This document shows, piece after piece, positions 33,596-42,248 of a stretch of 45,329 nucleotides of DNA. The stretch is from JAYWFX01 sp043778575. Lineage in GTDB: Bacteria > Patescibacteriota > JACMRA01. The notes under the pieces are model-generated. The model was given only the letters and a program-made list of their open reading frames with translations, was not told the origin of the DNA and made no database searches. The position numbers were made by a program, and so were the translations under genes. The stretch lies in assembly GCA_043778575.1 (NCBI GenBank), contig JAYWFX010000101.1, positions 1 to 45,329 on the forward strand, written 5' to 3'. Numbering within the stretch: position 1 is the stretch's first letter; every line of letters begins with the position of its first letter.

Positions 33596-34215
33596 AAAAA
33601 GGACAACGAGATATATCTACAGGTGGTACTTTTCAATTTGGTAAATCTCTAGGAGACACCACACTTCCATATATTGAAAACGAAAAGAGAAATGTAATAG
33701 ATAAATTTAAGTGGCTATCTACTGAGTACATCAAGGCACACACTGACACACTTCGACTCAGCTATTCAATTTTATTAGTAAATATCGAGTATGATAACAA
33801 CACTGGTAACATTATTCGATCTTCGAACGCTTTTGGAGCTAAAGAAGTAATTTTATATGGGCGTAAAAAATTTGATAGACGCTCAGCTGTGGGCAGTGAG
33901 TTTTACAGTAATTTTAAACATGTTCGATTTGTTGAAGAGCTCGAAGTTGTGTTTAAAGATTATGACTGCGTTGTAGGTTTAGACAATGTTTCTACAGCTC
34001 AGCCTCTTGAGGAATTTGTTTGGGATATAAACAAGAATTATCTACTATGTTTTGGTCATGAGGGTAGTGGGTTACCCATAGAAATTTTGGACAGGTGTGA
34101 TGTGACTCTAGAAATCTTTCAGATGGGTACTATTCGCTCACTAAATGTTTCTGTGGCGGCAGGGATTGTGATGCATGATTATTGCATTAAGACAGCAAAA
34201 AAGAGTAAAAAATAA
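33592..34215 (+). CDS. SpoU/TrmH-family RNA 2'-O-ribose methyltransferase
   Basis: 207 residues. The three SPOUT motifs are complete: NTGNIIRSSNAFGA, LCFGHEGSGLP and GTIRSLNVSVAAGIVMHDY, which form the trefoil knot and SAM site. The first ~50 residues are a lineage-specific extension. It should methylate a tRNA or rRNA ribose; the target cannot be told from sequence. It is translationally coupled to the M16-like gene through an ATGA overlap and is followed by tRNA-Phe. Confidence 0.9.
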   Translation: MKKGQRDISTGGTFQFGKSLGDTTLPYIENEKRNVIDKFKWLSTEYIKAHTDTLRLSYSILLVNIEYDNNTGNIIRSSNAFGAKEVILYGRKKFDRRSAVGSEFYSNFKHVRFVEELEVVFKDYDCVVGLDNVSTAQPLEEFVWDINKNYLLCFGHEGSGLPIEILDRCDVTLEIFQMGTIRSLNVSVAAGIVMHDYCIKTAKKSKK

Positions 34216-34222
34216 TAGGGGC

Positions 34223-34251
34223 TTGACGGTTTTTTAAAAATAATTTACCTT
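34223..34251 (+). promoter_or_regulatory. Promoter of tRNA-Phe
   Basis: TTGACG (34223-34228), exactly 17 bases, then TACCTT (34246-34251). It lies 37 bases before the mature tRNA, leaving a short 5' leader for RNase P. Confidence 0.55.
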
Positions 34252-34288
34252 GGCTAAAACAAAGACTGCACATAGATAAATTAGCAAT

Positions 34289-34363
34289 GCCGATGTAGCT
34301 CAGTGGTAGAGCAGTGGCCTGAAGAGCCTCGTGTCGTCAGTTCAATTCTGACCATCGGCACCA
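34289..34363 (+). tRNA. tRNA-Phe (anticodon GAA)
   Basis: Acceptor GCCGATG/CATCGGC, discriminator A and encoded CCA; D-arm GCTC/GAGC; T-arm GTCAG-TTCAATT-CTGAC. The anticodon loop CTGAAGA reads GAA (Phe), with G rather than A at 37. The anticodon stem GTGGC/GCCTC has a U-U mismatch at 28-42. Confidence 0.92.
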
Positions 34364-34480
34364 TATAGAATCAAATAAACGAAAATTAAAGCTTGTAAAA
34401 TTCTAAAAAATACAAAATACAAAAAAGATACTTCAGATAAATATACAGATAACCTTTCAAACAACAGAACCAATAACATA

Positions 34481-34486
34481 TATACT
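34481..34486 (+). promoter_or_regulatory. -10 element placing RNase J start at its AUG
   Basis: TATACT ends 7 bases before the ATG at 34494, so initiation would fall on or next to the start codon. A weak -35 (TTTCAA, 34455-34460) lies 20 bases upstream. Confidence 0.4.
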
Positions 34487-34493
34487 AACTTGT

Positions 34494-36458
34494 ATGACAA
34501 CAAACACTACACCTACTCGCAATGCGGGTAAACCTAGGGGCGGATTCGGCAGACCCCAACAAAGATCCAGACCACTACCAAAGACCTCGTCTACAGCAAT
34601 AGACAAACCTCAGTTCATTCAGCGAAGACAAGCCAAGAACTGGGATGAGCCATCAAATTTCAACGTCAAACAATCAGTCAAACAAAAAATTGGAGGTATG
34701 ATGGGTGGAAATCTGGCTAACCCTCATATTAACCCATATTTAAACAACGGGCCTACGCTACGAACTAATTCATTGCCTGTCTTCCCAGAGGGTCCGGTCG
34801 TAAAGATAATACCTCTTGGTGGCACAAACGAAGTCGGTATGAATATGACACTGATTGAGTGTGGTAACGATATTATTATTGTAGATACTGGCATGGGTTT
34901 TGGTGGAGGAGAACGGTTTCCTGGTGTAGACTATCTTATTCCTGATATAGATTATCTTGTTCAAAACAAACACAAAATTCGTGGATTGATTTATACTCAT
35001 GCACACCTTGATCACATTGGAGCCGCACCATACATACTACCCAAACTTGGAAACATTCCTATTTTTGGAATGCCTTTGACGTTGGCTTTGTTGAGAAATA
35101 GACTTCAAGAATTTGAGCTTCAAGATAGTTTTGTAGCAAAAATAATTAATCCTCAAAAACCTCTTACTCTAGGTTGTTTCCAGATAGATTTCTTTAGATT
35201 AAATCACTCAATTCCAGATGTGGTTGGCTTAGCTATAAACACTCCAATGGGACGTATTGTTTATTGTACTGACTGGAAATTTGATAATACTCCTGCAGAT
35301 GGAATACTCTCTGACTATGGAAAGTTAGCATATCTTGGAGACGGTGGTGTCAGGATTTTACTCACTGATTCTCTGGGTATTCTCAAACCGGGATATCAGA
35401 TCTCAGAGCGTGTTATAGGAAATACTATTTTTAAATTATTTAGTGAGTGTCAGGGTAGAGTTATCCTCACAACTTTTTCTACTAGTATCGCTCGTCTACA
35501 GTTTGTAGTAGATGCTTGTATCAAGTATAACCGAAAACTTGCTGTCACTGGCAGATCAATGTTGAACACATTTAGGACATGCTATGATCTAGGATATATT
35601 AAAATACCTTCAGGATTACTCATAGATTTCTTGGATGTAAATAAACTTCCTGCAGAAGAGGTGTGTATCTTATCTACTGGATCACAAGGTGAAGAAATGG
35701 CAGCTTTGTCACGAATGGCACGAAACGAACACGATCAGGTTAAACTACAGGGTGGCGACTCAGTGATAATGTCATCTACTTTAATTCCTGGAAATGAGAA
35801 TAGTATTCAAGACATGATTGCAAAATTGAGTAGACTAGGTGTGAGTGTCTATCGACCAAAGGAATTTGATTTACATGTTTCAGGTCATGCGTGCCATGAG
35901 GATATTAAGCTTTTGATTGCGTTGACTAAACCAGACTATCTCCAGCCAATCCATGGAGATCACTTCATGCTAAATCGTGTCGGTGAGTTAGGTGCAAGTA
36001 TGGGGATTCCTGTAGATCACAACCTAATAGGGGAGAATGGTAGAATTATTGAGCTTCGAAATCAAAGTGTAGTACTCACTGATGATATTGTTACTGATAA
36101 ATATGTATTAGTGGAAGGTACTAGTATTGGTGCTGTGTCAGAGGCTGTTCTAGAAGAAAGGCGTCAAATGGGAACTCAAGGTAGTGTTATAGTAGTGCTG
36201 TTGTTAAATCGGCAGAAAAAGCTAGTTGGCGAGCCTGCAATCATCAGTAGAGGTTTTGTTTTTGTAAAAAATTCTAATGAGTTTATGGACGAGCTAAAGA
36301 GTGTGGTAAAAAGTCGATTTGAAAATATAACTCTTGATCCAAAGTCGACAACTTACTTTTCTGAACTTCGATCCACATTGAAACAGGTTATGAGCGAAGC
36401 AATCTATCAAAAAACTGAGAAAGATCCTATGGTTATTCCAGTTGTAGTTCAAGTATAG
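34494..36458 (+). CDS. rnj: Ribonuclease J
   Basis: 654 residues. After a disordered basic N-terminal tail (1 to about 95; RGGFGRPQQRSRP) comes the metallo-beta-lactamase/beta-CASP core. It shows VKIIPLGGTNEVGMNMTLIE, the metal motif THAHLDH (168-174), a distal His in LNHSIPDVV and Asp in CTDWKFD, then the beta-CASP motifs STGSQGE and VSGHACHEDIKLL with PIHGDH, and a C-terminal domain. RNase J is the main mRNA-decay and 5'-exonuclease enzyme in bacteria lacking RNase E. All catalytic residues are present. It ends before a strong terminator. Confidence 0.94.
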   Translation: MTTNTTPTRNAGKPRGGFGRPQQRSRPLPKTSSTAIDKPQFIQRRQAKNWDEPSNFNVKQSVKQKIGGMMGGNLANPHINPYLNNGPTLRTNSLPVFPEGPVVKIIPLGGTNEVGMNMTLIECGNDIIIVDTGMGFGGGERFPGVDYLIPDIDYLVQNKHKIRGLIYTHAHLDHIGAAPYILPKLGNIPIFGMPLTLALLRNRLQEFELQDSFVAKIINPQKPLTLGCFQIDFFRLNHSIPDVVGLAINTPMGRIVYCTDWKFDNTPADGILSDYGKLAYLGDGGVRILLTDSLGILKPGYQISERVIGNTIFKLFSECQGRVILTTFSTSIARLQFVVDACIKYNRKLAVTGRSMLNTFRTCYDLGYIKIPSGLLIDFLDVNKLPAEEVCILSTGSQGEEMAALSRMARNEHDQVKLQGGDSVIMSSTLIPGNENSIQDMIAKLSRLGVSVYRPKEFDLHVSGHACHEDIKLLIALTKPDYLQPIHGDHFMLNRVGELGASMGIPVDHNLIGENGRIIELRNQSVVLTDDIVTDKYVLVEGTSIGAVSEAVLEERRQMGTQGSVIVVLLLNRQKKLVGEPAIISRGFVFVKNSNEFMDELKSVVKSRFENITLDPKSTTYFSELRSTLKQVMSEAIYQKTEKDPMVIPVVVQV

Positions 36459-36499
36459 CTGTATTCCTAAATTTTTGATTAGATAATCGACCAAAGTCT

Positions 36500-36524
36500 C
36501 CCCCTCAAAGGGGGGTTTTATTTG
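36500..36524 (+). terminator. Rho-independent terminator after RNase J
   Basis: CCCCC-TCAAA-GGGGG followed by GTTTTATTT. The GC-pure stem with a T-rich tail is the strongest terminator in the window. Confidence 0.85.
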
Positions 36525-36551
36525 CCCAAATGTAATTTATTCGCTTAAATA
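36522..36551 (+). promoter_or_regulatory. Promoter of the sortase-like gene
   Basis: TTGCCC (36522-36527), an 18-base spacer and TAAATA (36546-36551) end 5 bases before the GTG at 36557, so transcription would begin at the start codon. It overlaps the T-tract of the preceding terminator. Confidence 0.5.
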
Positions 36552-36556
36552 CTACA

Positions 36557-37555
36557 GTGTTTCAACCAAAGAAAAGTTTTAATTGGCGTAGGTTTTGGCA
36601 ATATCGATATCGTTTGTACGCATTGACAATGATTTTTTTGATTTCAAGTATTATTTGGAGTACAAATGCCAATGTGAAACCCAATATTGATATCTCTGAA
36701 AGGAGGTTAGATTCTATAAATATTTTTGCACAAAAAGTTGGTGACTTGAAATACGCCTCTACTATTAATCAGCCAAAACCAGTGGTGGAAGTCGATGCAG
36801 ATAATATTTCACTAATAAATCAATACAAAAATCAAGGATATGAAGTAAGGCTGATTTACAAAGTAAAAAACACACCTCCAATTATAGATCAAGAACAAAT
36901 AAGACAAGATGAGTTGAGGCGTCAGCGTGATCTTGAAGATCAAAAGAAAAAGTTATCGGAGAAACCATATTCGCAAAAAACTTTAGACGAAATTATAGCA
37001 AAACCTGAAGCTCCACAGCAGATTAATTTATTGCGTTATCCAAAATACGACATAACTACACCTATTATTTATTCAAAGCTCGAAGATATTTTTCAAAGAA
37101 ATGCTGATGGTTCAATAAATACTTCAAAGGCAATCGAAGAGGTTAATCCTGCTGGTTGTCCTCTGTGTAATCCTATTCAAAAGCTGTTGGTGGATGGTGT
37201 CGTTCATATGGCGTATTCACCGCAACCTGGTGAGCTATCAGATCAACTCAGTAGTTATATTGTTGGACATAGTAGCAACTTTCCTTCTGTCAGAAGTGAC
37301 TACAATTTTATTTTTAAGCCGCTAGAGAGCACTAGTCAGGTTGGCGAAGAGTTTTTTATATATGATCAGTCTGGCAGAGAGTTAAAGTTCAGGGTGTTTG
37401 AAGTTGCCAAGATCAGTGAAGATGATGCCTCTGAAGCATACAAAGGGTTTCCAGGCAGGAGAGTCGTTACATTGCAAACTTCGATCTTGGGATACAAAAA
37501 TGGACAGTTAGCGGCTACTCACAGATGGTTGACAAGGGGAGAACTGGTGAAGTGA
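36557..37555 (+). CDS. Sortase-like protein with Ser in place of the catalytic Cys
   Basis: 332 residues from a GTG start. An N-terminal membrane segment (about 22-40) is followed by a charged helical stalk (about 115-145). The sortase barrel (about 165-332) has PQPGELSDQ, YIVGHSS (His238), VGEEFFIY, and VTLQTS where the family has TLxTC. Ser309 is encoded by TCG, so Cys is truly absent. Arg323 (THRW) is a candidate for the catalytic Arg. A CPLC pair (Cys201, Cys204) lies just before the barrel centre. Canonical sortases cleave and anchor surface proteins through that Cys; this one may be a serine variant or a non-catalytic binder. The flanking terminator and promoter make it monocistronic. 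Confidence 0.8.
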   Translation: MFQPKKSFNWRRFWQYRYRLYALTMIFLISSIIWSTNANVKPNIDISERRLDSINIFAQKVGDLKYASTINQPKPVVEVDADNISLINQYKNQGYEVRLIYKVKNTPPIIDQEQIRQDELRRQRDLEDQKKKLSEKPYSQKTLDEIIAKPEAPQQINLLRYPKYDITTPIIYSKLEDIFQRNADGSINTSKAIEEVNPAGCPLCNPIQKLLVDGVVHMAYSPQPGELSDQLSSYIVGHSSNFPSVRSDYNFIFKPLESTSQVGEEFFIYDQSGRELKFRVFEVAKISEDDASEAYKGFPGRRVVTLQTSILGYKNGQLAATHRWLTRGELVK

Positions 37556-37575
37556 TCAATACGGGTGATAATTAC

Positions 37576-37608
37576 TTGACAAAATAGCTAATATCGATGC
37601 AGTATAAC
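37576..37608 (+). promoter_or_regulatory. Putative rpoB promoter
   Basis: TTGACA (37576-37581) and TATAAC (37603-37608) are separated by 21 bases, longer than the standard 17. The -10 ends 7 bases before the ATG at 37616, so the mRNA would be leaderless. There is no L10-L12 block or leader upstream. Confidence 0.5.
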
Positions 37609-37615
37609 CACATTT

Positions 37616-40600
37616 ATGGTACCAAAACGCGTAACTAGGAACTATTTCGGTGTCAAACCACAGACATTTCCCGTGCCAGACTTAAATGCAATGCAGGTGG
37701 AGTCATACCAATTATTTTGGAAAGTTGAGCTACAAAAGATTTTAGCCGAGTTTAGTCCTGTCGTGGATCAAACAGGTGGGAGATGGAGAGTAAACATCGG
37801 TCCAGATTTCTATTTAGAAAAAGATGTGAACATGGACGAGTACACAGCACTGCTCGAGAGTCGTACTTTTTCTGCACCGTTGTTTGTCAATGTTAGCGTC
37901 GAAAATCTAGTGTCGGGAGAGCGAAAACTTCAGCGTATATTTGTAGCAAATGTTCCTTTGATGACGAGAAAAGGTAATTTTATCATTAACGGTATCCAAA
38001 AAATTGTTGTCAGTCAGCTAATTAAATCCCCTGGCTTGTTGTATACTCGTGATTTAGAGAAAGGTAATTTAGTTTACACTACTCGTATTATTCCTACTCG
38101 TGGTATTTGGATTGATTTAGAGTTGGGAGGAGATAATGTGATTTATGCTCGCGTAGATAGAAAAAAGAAATTCCCAGTCACTCAACTATTTAAATTGTTT
38201 GGGTTAGAACGAGACGAAGATATCATGAATCAGTTTAGAGATGTAGATACAGATGAGAGAATCAGCTATATTCAAGCTACTTTAAACAAGGATCAGTCTA
38301 GTAGTTCAGATGATGCAGTTAATTTGATTTATAGAAAAATTCGTCCAGGAGATATCGTTTCTATTGAACAAGGAAGAAGATTTCTGCGAAACATGTTTGA
38401 AGACACAGCGAAGTATGATTTTGGATCTGTCGGTAGATACAAGTTTGATGCTAGATTAAATTTCAAATCAAAACCAGAAGAGGGTAATGAATACAAGCAT
38501 ACATTGTCCGCTGAGGAGTTGGTTGCTGCTGTCAAGGAGTTGGTTACTATGGTGGTTCATAGAAAAGATCCTGACAATATAGATTCACTAGCAAACAGGC
38601 GAGTACGTGCAGTAGGTGAGTGGTTAGGCAATACATTCAAAGCTGGTTTAGCCCGTGTTGTCAGAAATACTCGAGAGAAAATGACTTTAAATGATGATGT
38701 TAATTTCACTCCTGCACAGCTCGTCAATATGCGACCACTTGCAGCAATGATCGAAGATTTCTTTAATACGTCTCAACTTTCACGGTTCATGGATCAGACA
38801 AACTTAATGTCTGAAATGGATCAAAGACAATTTATGACCTGTTCAGGTCCTGGTGGTTTGACTCGTGAAAGAGCTGGTTTTGAAGTGCGTGACGTGCAGC
38901 CAAGTTATTATGGTAGGGTATGTCCAGTAAACACTCCTGAAGGTCCAGGTTTCGGTTTAAATTTACATGCTGCTGTATACGCCAGAATAAACAAGATGGG
39001 ATTCATGGAAACACCGTATTTCAAAGTGAAAAGCGAGATTGCTATTGATGACTCAGATCTAATTTCTCGTATTGTCAGCGAAGATGTTTCTGTAAAAGGA
39101 CAAAGAATTTTGAAAGCAGGTCAAATGATAACCAAAGATATTTGGGAAGACTTAAAGGCTAGTCAAAAAAATTTAAAAATTACAGTAAAAAAGTTTGTTT
39201 CTGAGGAGATTGTTTGGTTGTCGAGTGAAGAAGAATCTCACTATATCATTGGATCGTACACTAGAGATTTGGATGAGACGGGGCATTTTTTGACAGAGAC
39301 TCTCGGAGGAAGAAAAGAAGGTAACCCAGTTCAAGTCGATGTCGCAGAGGTGGATCTAATGGATGTATCTGCAAATCAGATTTTTAGTTTATCTACTTGT
39401 CTCGTACCGTTTGCAGCTCAGACCGAGGGTATGCGTGTTTTGATGGGTACCAATCAACAGGGTCAAGCTCTACCGTTAGTACGACCTGAGGTACCGCTTG
39501 TGGCTACAGGTTTTGAGAAAATTGCTGCAGACTACAGCGGATACATGTCGGTTTCTGAGTGTGACGGATTGATAACATTTGCCGATGGGAAAAAAGTCGT
39601 TGTCCAAGAAGAAAAAACAAAAAAAGAGTATAGTTACTCAGCCCTCAAGTTTTTACCATCAAACGAAAGCTCAACGATCAATCAGCGAGTGGTTGTAGCA
39701 CCAGGGACGAAAGTAAAGAAAGGTGATGCTTTGATCGAAGGTTTTGGAGTTCATCAAGGTGAATTCGCCATTGGCCAAAATGTACGTGTGGCGTTTATGT
39801 CCTTTAAGGGGTATAATTATGAAGATGCTATCGTGTTATCAGAGCGTTTAGTTAAGGATGATAAATTTACCTCGACTCATATTCATGAACTTGTTTGTGA
39901 TGTGCACGAGACTCGTATTGGAAACGAAGAAATAACACGCGATATTCCAAATGTAGCAGCTGATAAGCTCAGCAAATTAGGTGAGGATGGAATCATTCAT
40001 TTGGGTGCATTTGTAGAGTCAGGTGATATTTTAGTCGGAAAGATTACTCCAAAGGGCGAAGTTGATTTATCTCCAGAGGATAAACTTATTCGAGTTTTGT
40101 TTGGTGAATATTCACGAGACGTCAAAGATTCTTCACTGTACTTGCAGCACGGTTTGACTGGAAAAGTAGTCTCAATCCGTGTCATTAATCGTGAAGATAA
40201 TAACGCATCACTACCAAATGATGTAATACGTAGAGTTCATATTTGGCTGGCTGAAACTAGAAAGATCAAGCCGGGGGACAAGATGGCTGGTCGTCACGGA
40301 AACAAGGGTGTAGTGTCGGTGGTAATGCCTGTCGAGGACATGCCGTACACAGCCGATGGTAAACCAGTAGATGTCGTGTTGAATCCGCTTGGTGTAGTCG
40401 GTCGTATGAATCTAGGGCAGTTACTCGAGACTCATCTTGGCTTGGTGTGTGATAAAACTGGATCATTTGCGGTTACTCAACCTCTAAATGAAATTCCGTT
40501 TAGTACAATTCAAGAGGAGCTAATAAAGGCAGGTTTCACCCAAGACGGAAAATTAGATCTTTGGGATGGTCAGACTGGTGATAAATATGATAGACCAGTT

Positions 40601-41020
40601 ACTGTTGGATATCTGTATCTAAACAAACTTCACCATATGGTCGATGACAAGATGCATGCTCGATCTACTGGGCCGTATTCTTTGGTTACGCAACAGCCGC
40701 TTGGAGGTAGAAGTCATTCGGGTGGACAAAGGTTTGGTGAGATGGAATGCTGGGCGTTGCAGGCATATGGGGCGGCACACGCACTTCAGGAAATGTTGAC
40801 TATAAAGGCTGATGACGTTCAGGGTAGAGAGGATGCTTTTGAGTCGATTATCCGTGGCAAACAGATTAGCACACCTAATCTCCCAAGCTCATTTATTGTA
40901 CTTGCAAACGAATTGACTGCACTAGGCATAAAAGTAAATGCTCAGGTTGTAGCTGCTGAAGAAAAATTCATTGATACAAAGTTAGCTTTATCGGCTGATA
41001 CTGGAACTTTAGACAAATAA
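37616..41020 (+). CDS. rpoB: RNA polymerase beta subunit
   Basis: 1134 residues, full length for a compact beta. It contains the rifampicin-region and fork motifs (SQLSRFMDQTN, RALGPGGL-type GPGGLTRERAGFEVRDV, PSYYGRVCPVNTPEGP), the active-site KGYNYEDAIVLSERL, and GDKMAGRHGNKGVVS. Near the end are GGRSHSGGQRFGEMECWALQAYGAAHALQEMLTIK (in pieces) and the final FIVLANELTALGIKV. These build the catalytic centre with beta'. In nearly all bacteria rpoC follows directly; here a Wzz-like gene follows 19 bases later, and rpoC is not in the window. Upstream is a sortase-like gene rather than rplJ-rplL. Confidence 0.97.
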   Translation: MVPKRVTRNYFGVKPQTFPVPDLNAMQVESYQLFWKVELQKILAEFSPVVDQTGGRWRVNIGPDFYLEKDVNMDEYTALLESRTFSAPLFVNVSVENLVSGERKLQRIFVANVPLMTRKGNFIINGIQKIVVSQLIKSPGLLYTRDLEKGNLVYTTRIIPTRGIWIDLELGGDNVIYARVDRKKKFPVTQLFKLFGLERDEDIMNQFRDVDTDERISYIQATLNKDQSSSSDDAVNLIYRKIRPGDIVSIEQGRRFLRNMFEDTAKYDFGSVGRYKFDARLNFKSKPEEGNEYKHTLSAEELVAAVKELVTMVVHRKDPDNIDSLANRRVRAVGEWLGNTFKAGLARVVRNTREKMTLNDDVNFTPAQLVNMRPLAAMIEDFFNTSQLSRFMDQTNLMSEMDQRQFMTCSGPGGLTRERAGFEVRDVQPSYYGRVCPVNTPEGPGFGLNLHAAVYARINKMGFMETPYFKVKSEIAIDDSDLISRIVSEDVSVKGQRILKAGQMITKDIWEDLKASQKNLKITVKKFVSEEIVWLSSEEESHYIIGSYTRDLDETGHFLTETLGGRKEGNPVQVDVAEVDLMDVSANQIFSLSTCLVPFAAQTEGMRVLMGTNQQGQALPLVRPEVPLVATGFEKIAADYSGYMSVSECDGLITFADGKKVVVQEEKTKKEYSYSALKFLPSNESSTINQRVVVAPGTKVKKGDALIEGFGVHQGEFAIGQNVRVAFMSFKGYNYEDAIVLSERLVKDDKFTSTHIHELVCDVHETRIGNEEITRDIPNVAADKLSKLGEDGIIHLGAFVESGDILVGKITPKGEVDLSPEDKLIRVLFGEYSRDVKDSSLYLQHGLTGKVVSIRVINREDNNASLPNDVIRRVHIWLAETRKIKPGDKMAGRHGNKGVVSVVMPVEDMPYTADGKPVDVVLNPLGVVGRMNLGQLLETHLGLVCDKTGSFAVTQPLNEIPFSTIQEELIKAGFTQDGKLDLWDGQTGDKYDRPVTVGYLYLNKLHHMVDDKMHARSTGPYSLVTQQPLGGRSHSGGQRFGEMECWALQAYGAAHALQEMLTIKADDVQGREDAFESIIRGKQISTPNLPSSFIVLANELTALGIKVNAQVVAAEEKFIDTKLALSADTGTLDK

Positions 41021-41039
41021 TACAACCTTATCAATCACC

Positions 41040-41642
41040 ATGACTATTAGCGATATTTCACACAAAATATACAGGAGGTGGTGGTTGATTTTGCTTGTTA
41101 TTGTTCTAACCACTACAGCCTTTTCTTCGTACTCAAAATCTCTTTCTTATCAGGCAAATATCAGTGTCTCCATGAGTTACAATAACCCTAAGTTGGTTAG
41201 CATTAACCCATCAGGTCTGGTTGATGGATACACAGCAAGTCTTGAGTCGCTCAGTAAATTCCTAGAAGCTAGGCTCAATTCCCCAGAAATTCAGCAACTA
41301 GTAGGGGAGAAAATGGGTGCAAAACCAATTGCTTATAGCCACAAATCACCATTTTACAAGACTACAAACACAGGAGCTGGAAGTGCTAGCTTATCACTCG
41401 AATCTAGTACCAAAAGTGAAAGTGAGAAATTTATAACTGGTGTACAGTCTGCGATACAGAGAATTGAGGATGAGTGGAATAACCAGAGAACTGAAGAATT
41501 TAAAGTAAGTCATAGAGAGTTGATGTTGAATCCCATAGTCGAAGTATCAAAGTCAGTTCAACTACAGATTTTACCAACCTTTGTGGGTTTACTTGTTGGG
41601 ATTGTCTTGACACTTGTGATTCCTCAGATCAAGAAGAGTTAG
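41040..41642 (+). CDS. Wzz-like chain-length/polysaccharide co-polymerase protein
   Basis: 200 residues with the two-helix Wzz topology: an N-terminal membrane segment (about 12-30) after a short cytoplasmic start, an extracytoplasmic region of about 140 residues containing a coiled stretch, and a C-terminal segment (about 178-196) ending in a basic tail. It is shorter than typical Wzz (about 300), and there is no kinase domain. Members set glycan chain length in Wzy-dependent export, matching the O-antigen-ligase-like gene at 15636. It starts 19 bases after rpoB. Confidence 0.65.
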   Translation: MTISDISHKIYRRWWLILLVIVLTTTAFSSYSKSLSYQANISVSMSYNNPKLVSINPSGLVDGYTASLESLSKFLEARLNSPEIQQLVGEKMGAKPIAYSHKSPFYKTTNTGAGSASLSLESSTKSESEKFITGVQSAIQRIEDEWNNQRTEEFKVSHRELMLNPIVEVSKSVQLQILPTFVGLLVGIVLTLVIPQIKKS

Positions 41643-41643
41643 T

Positions 41644-42213
41644 ATGGAAATTGTATTGATCATAATAGGTATAAACATACTTGCTTTTGTAACACCATTT
41701 GTAGTTCAATTCACTGGATCATATCCTACGAGTTATTTGAATTTTGTGTCGATGGGGTGGAAAAATAATAGTGATATTGCCGGTGGAGAGTATTATAGAC
41801 TGCTTACTTCGACTTTTCTTCACGATGTCGATATATTTCATTTGTTGTTTAATATGTGGTCGCTGTGGAACATTAGTCCGTTGATGCTGCAGTTGTTTAA
41901 GCCCGGTGGGTTTTTGATCATATATCTAGTTTCTGGTGTTGTAGGGTCGTATTTGTCTTTTTTGTTCAACACCAGCAATAGTCTTGGTGCAAGTGGATCA
42001 ATATTTGGTTTGCTCGGTGCACTCTTAGCATATTCTGTGCTTGGTGGACGGACTGATTTGCTAACCAGTATACTCATAAATATTTTTATTATTGTAGCGT
42101 ATTCATTTCTCCCAGGGGCACGAATTGATAACTTTGGACATCTTGGAGGTCTGCTCGCTGGGTTTGTTATCGGTTTTATTTTTCTCATCGGTAAATTTCA
42201 GCTCGCAGTGTAG
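41644..42213 (+). CDS. Rhomboid intramembrane serine protease
   Basis: 189 residues and six membrane helices. The catalytic dyad is intact: Ser117 in GASGS and His166 in NFGHLGG. The oxyanion/structural motif HLLFN (66-70) is present in helix 2, and the L1-loop region is shortened. Rhomboids cut transmembrane substrates within the bilayer. It begins 1 base after the Wzz-like gene, so the two are coupled. Confidence 0.93.
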   Translation: MEIVLIIIGINILAFVTPFVVQFTGSYPTSYLNFVSMGWKNNSDIAGGEYYRLLTSTFLHDVDIFHLLFNMWSLWNISPLMLQLFKPGGFLIIYLVSGVVGSYLSFLFNTSNSLGASGSIFGLLGALLAYSVLGGRTDLLTSILINIFIIVAYSFLPGARIDNFGHLGGLLAGFVIGFIFLIGKFQLAV

Positions 42214-42248
42214 TGTATTGACTCAAAGACTAGCTCACAGCACAACAA

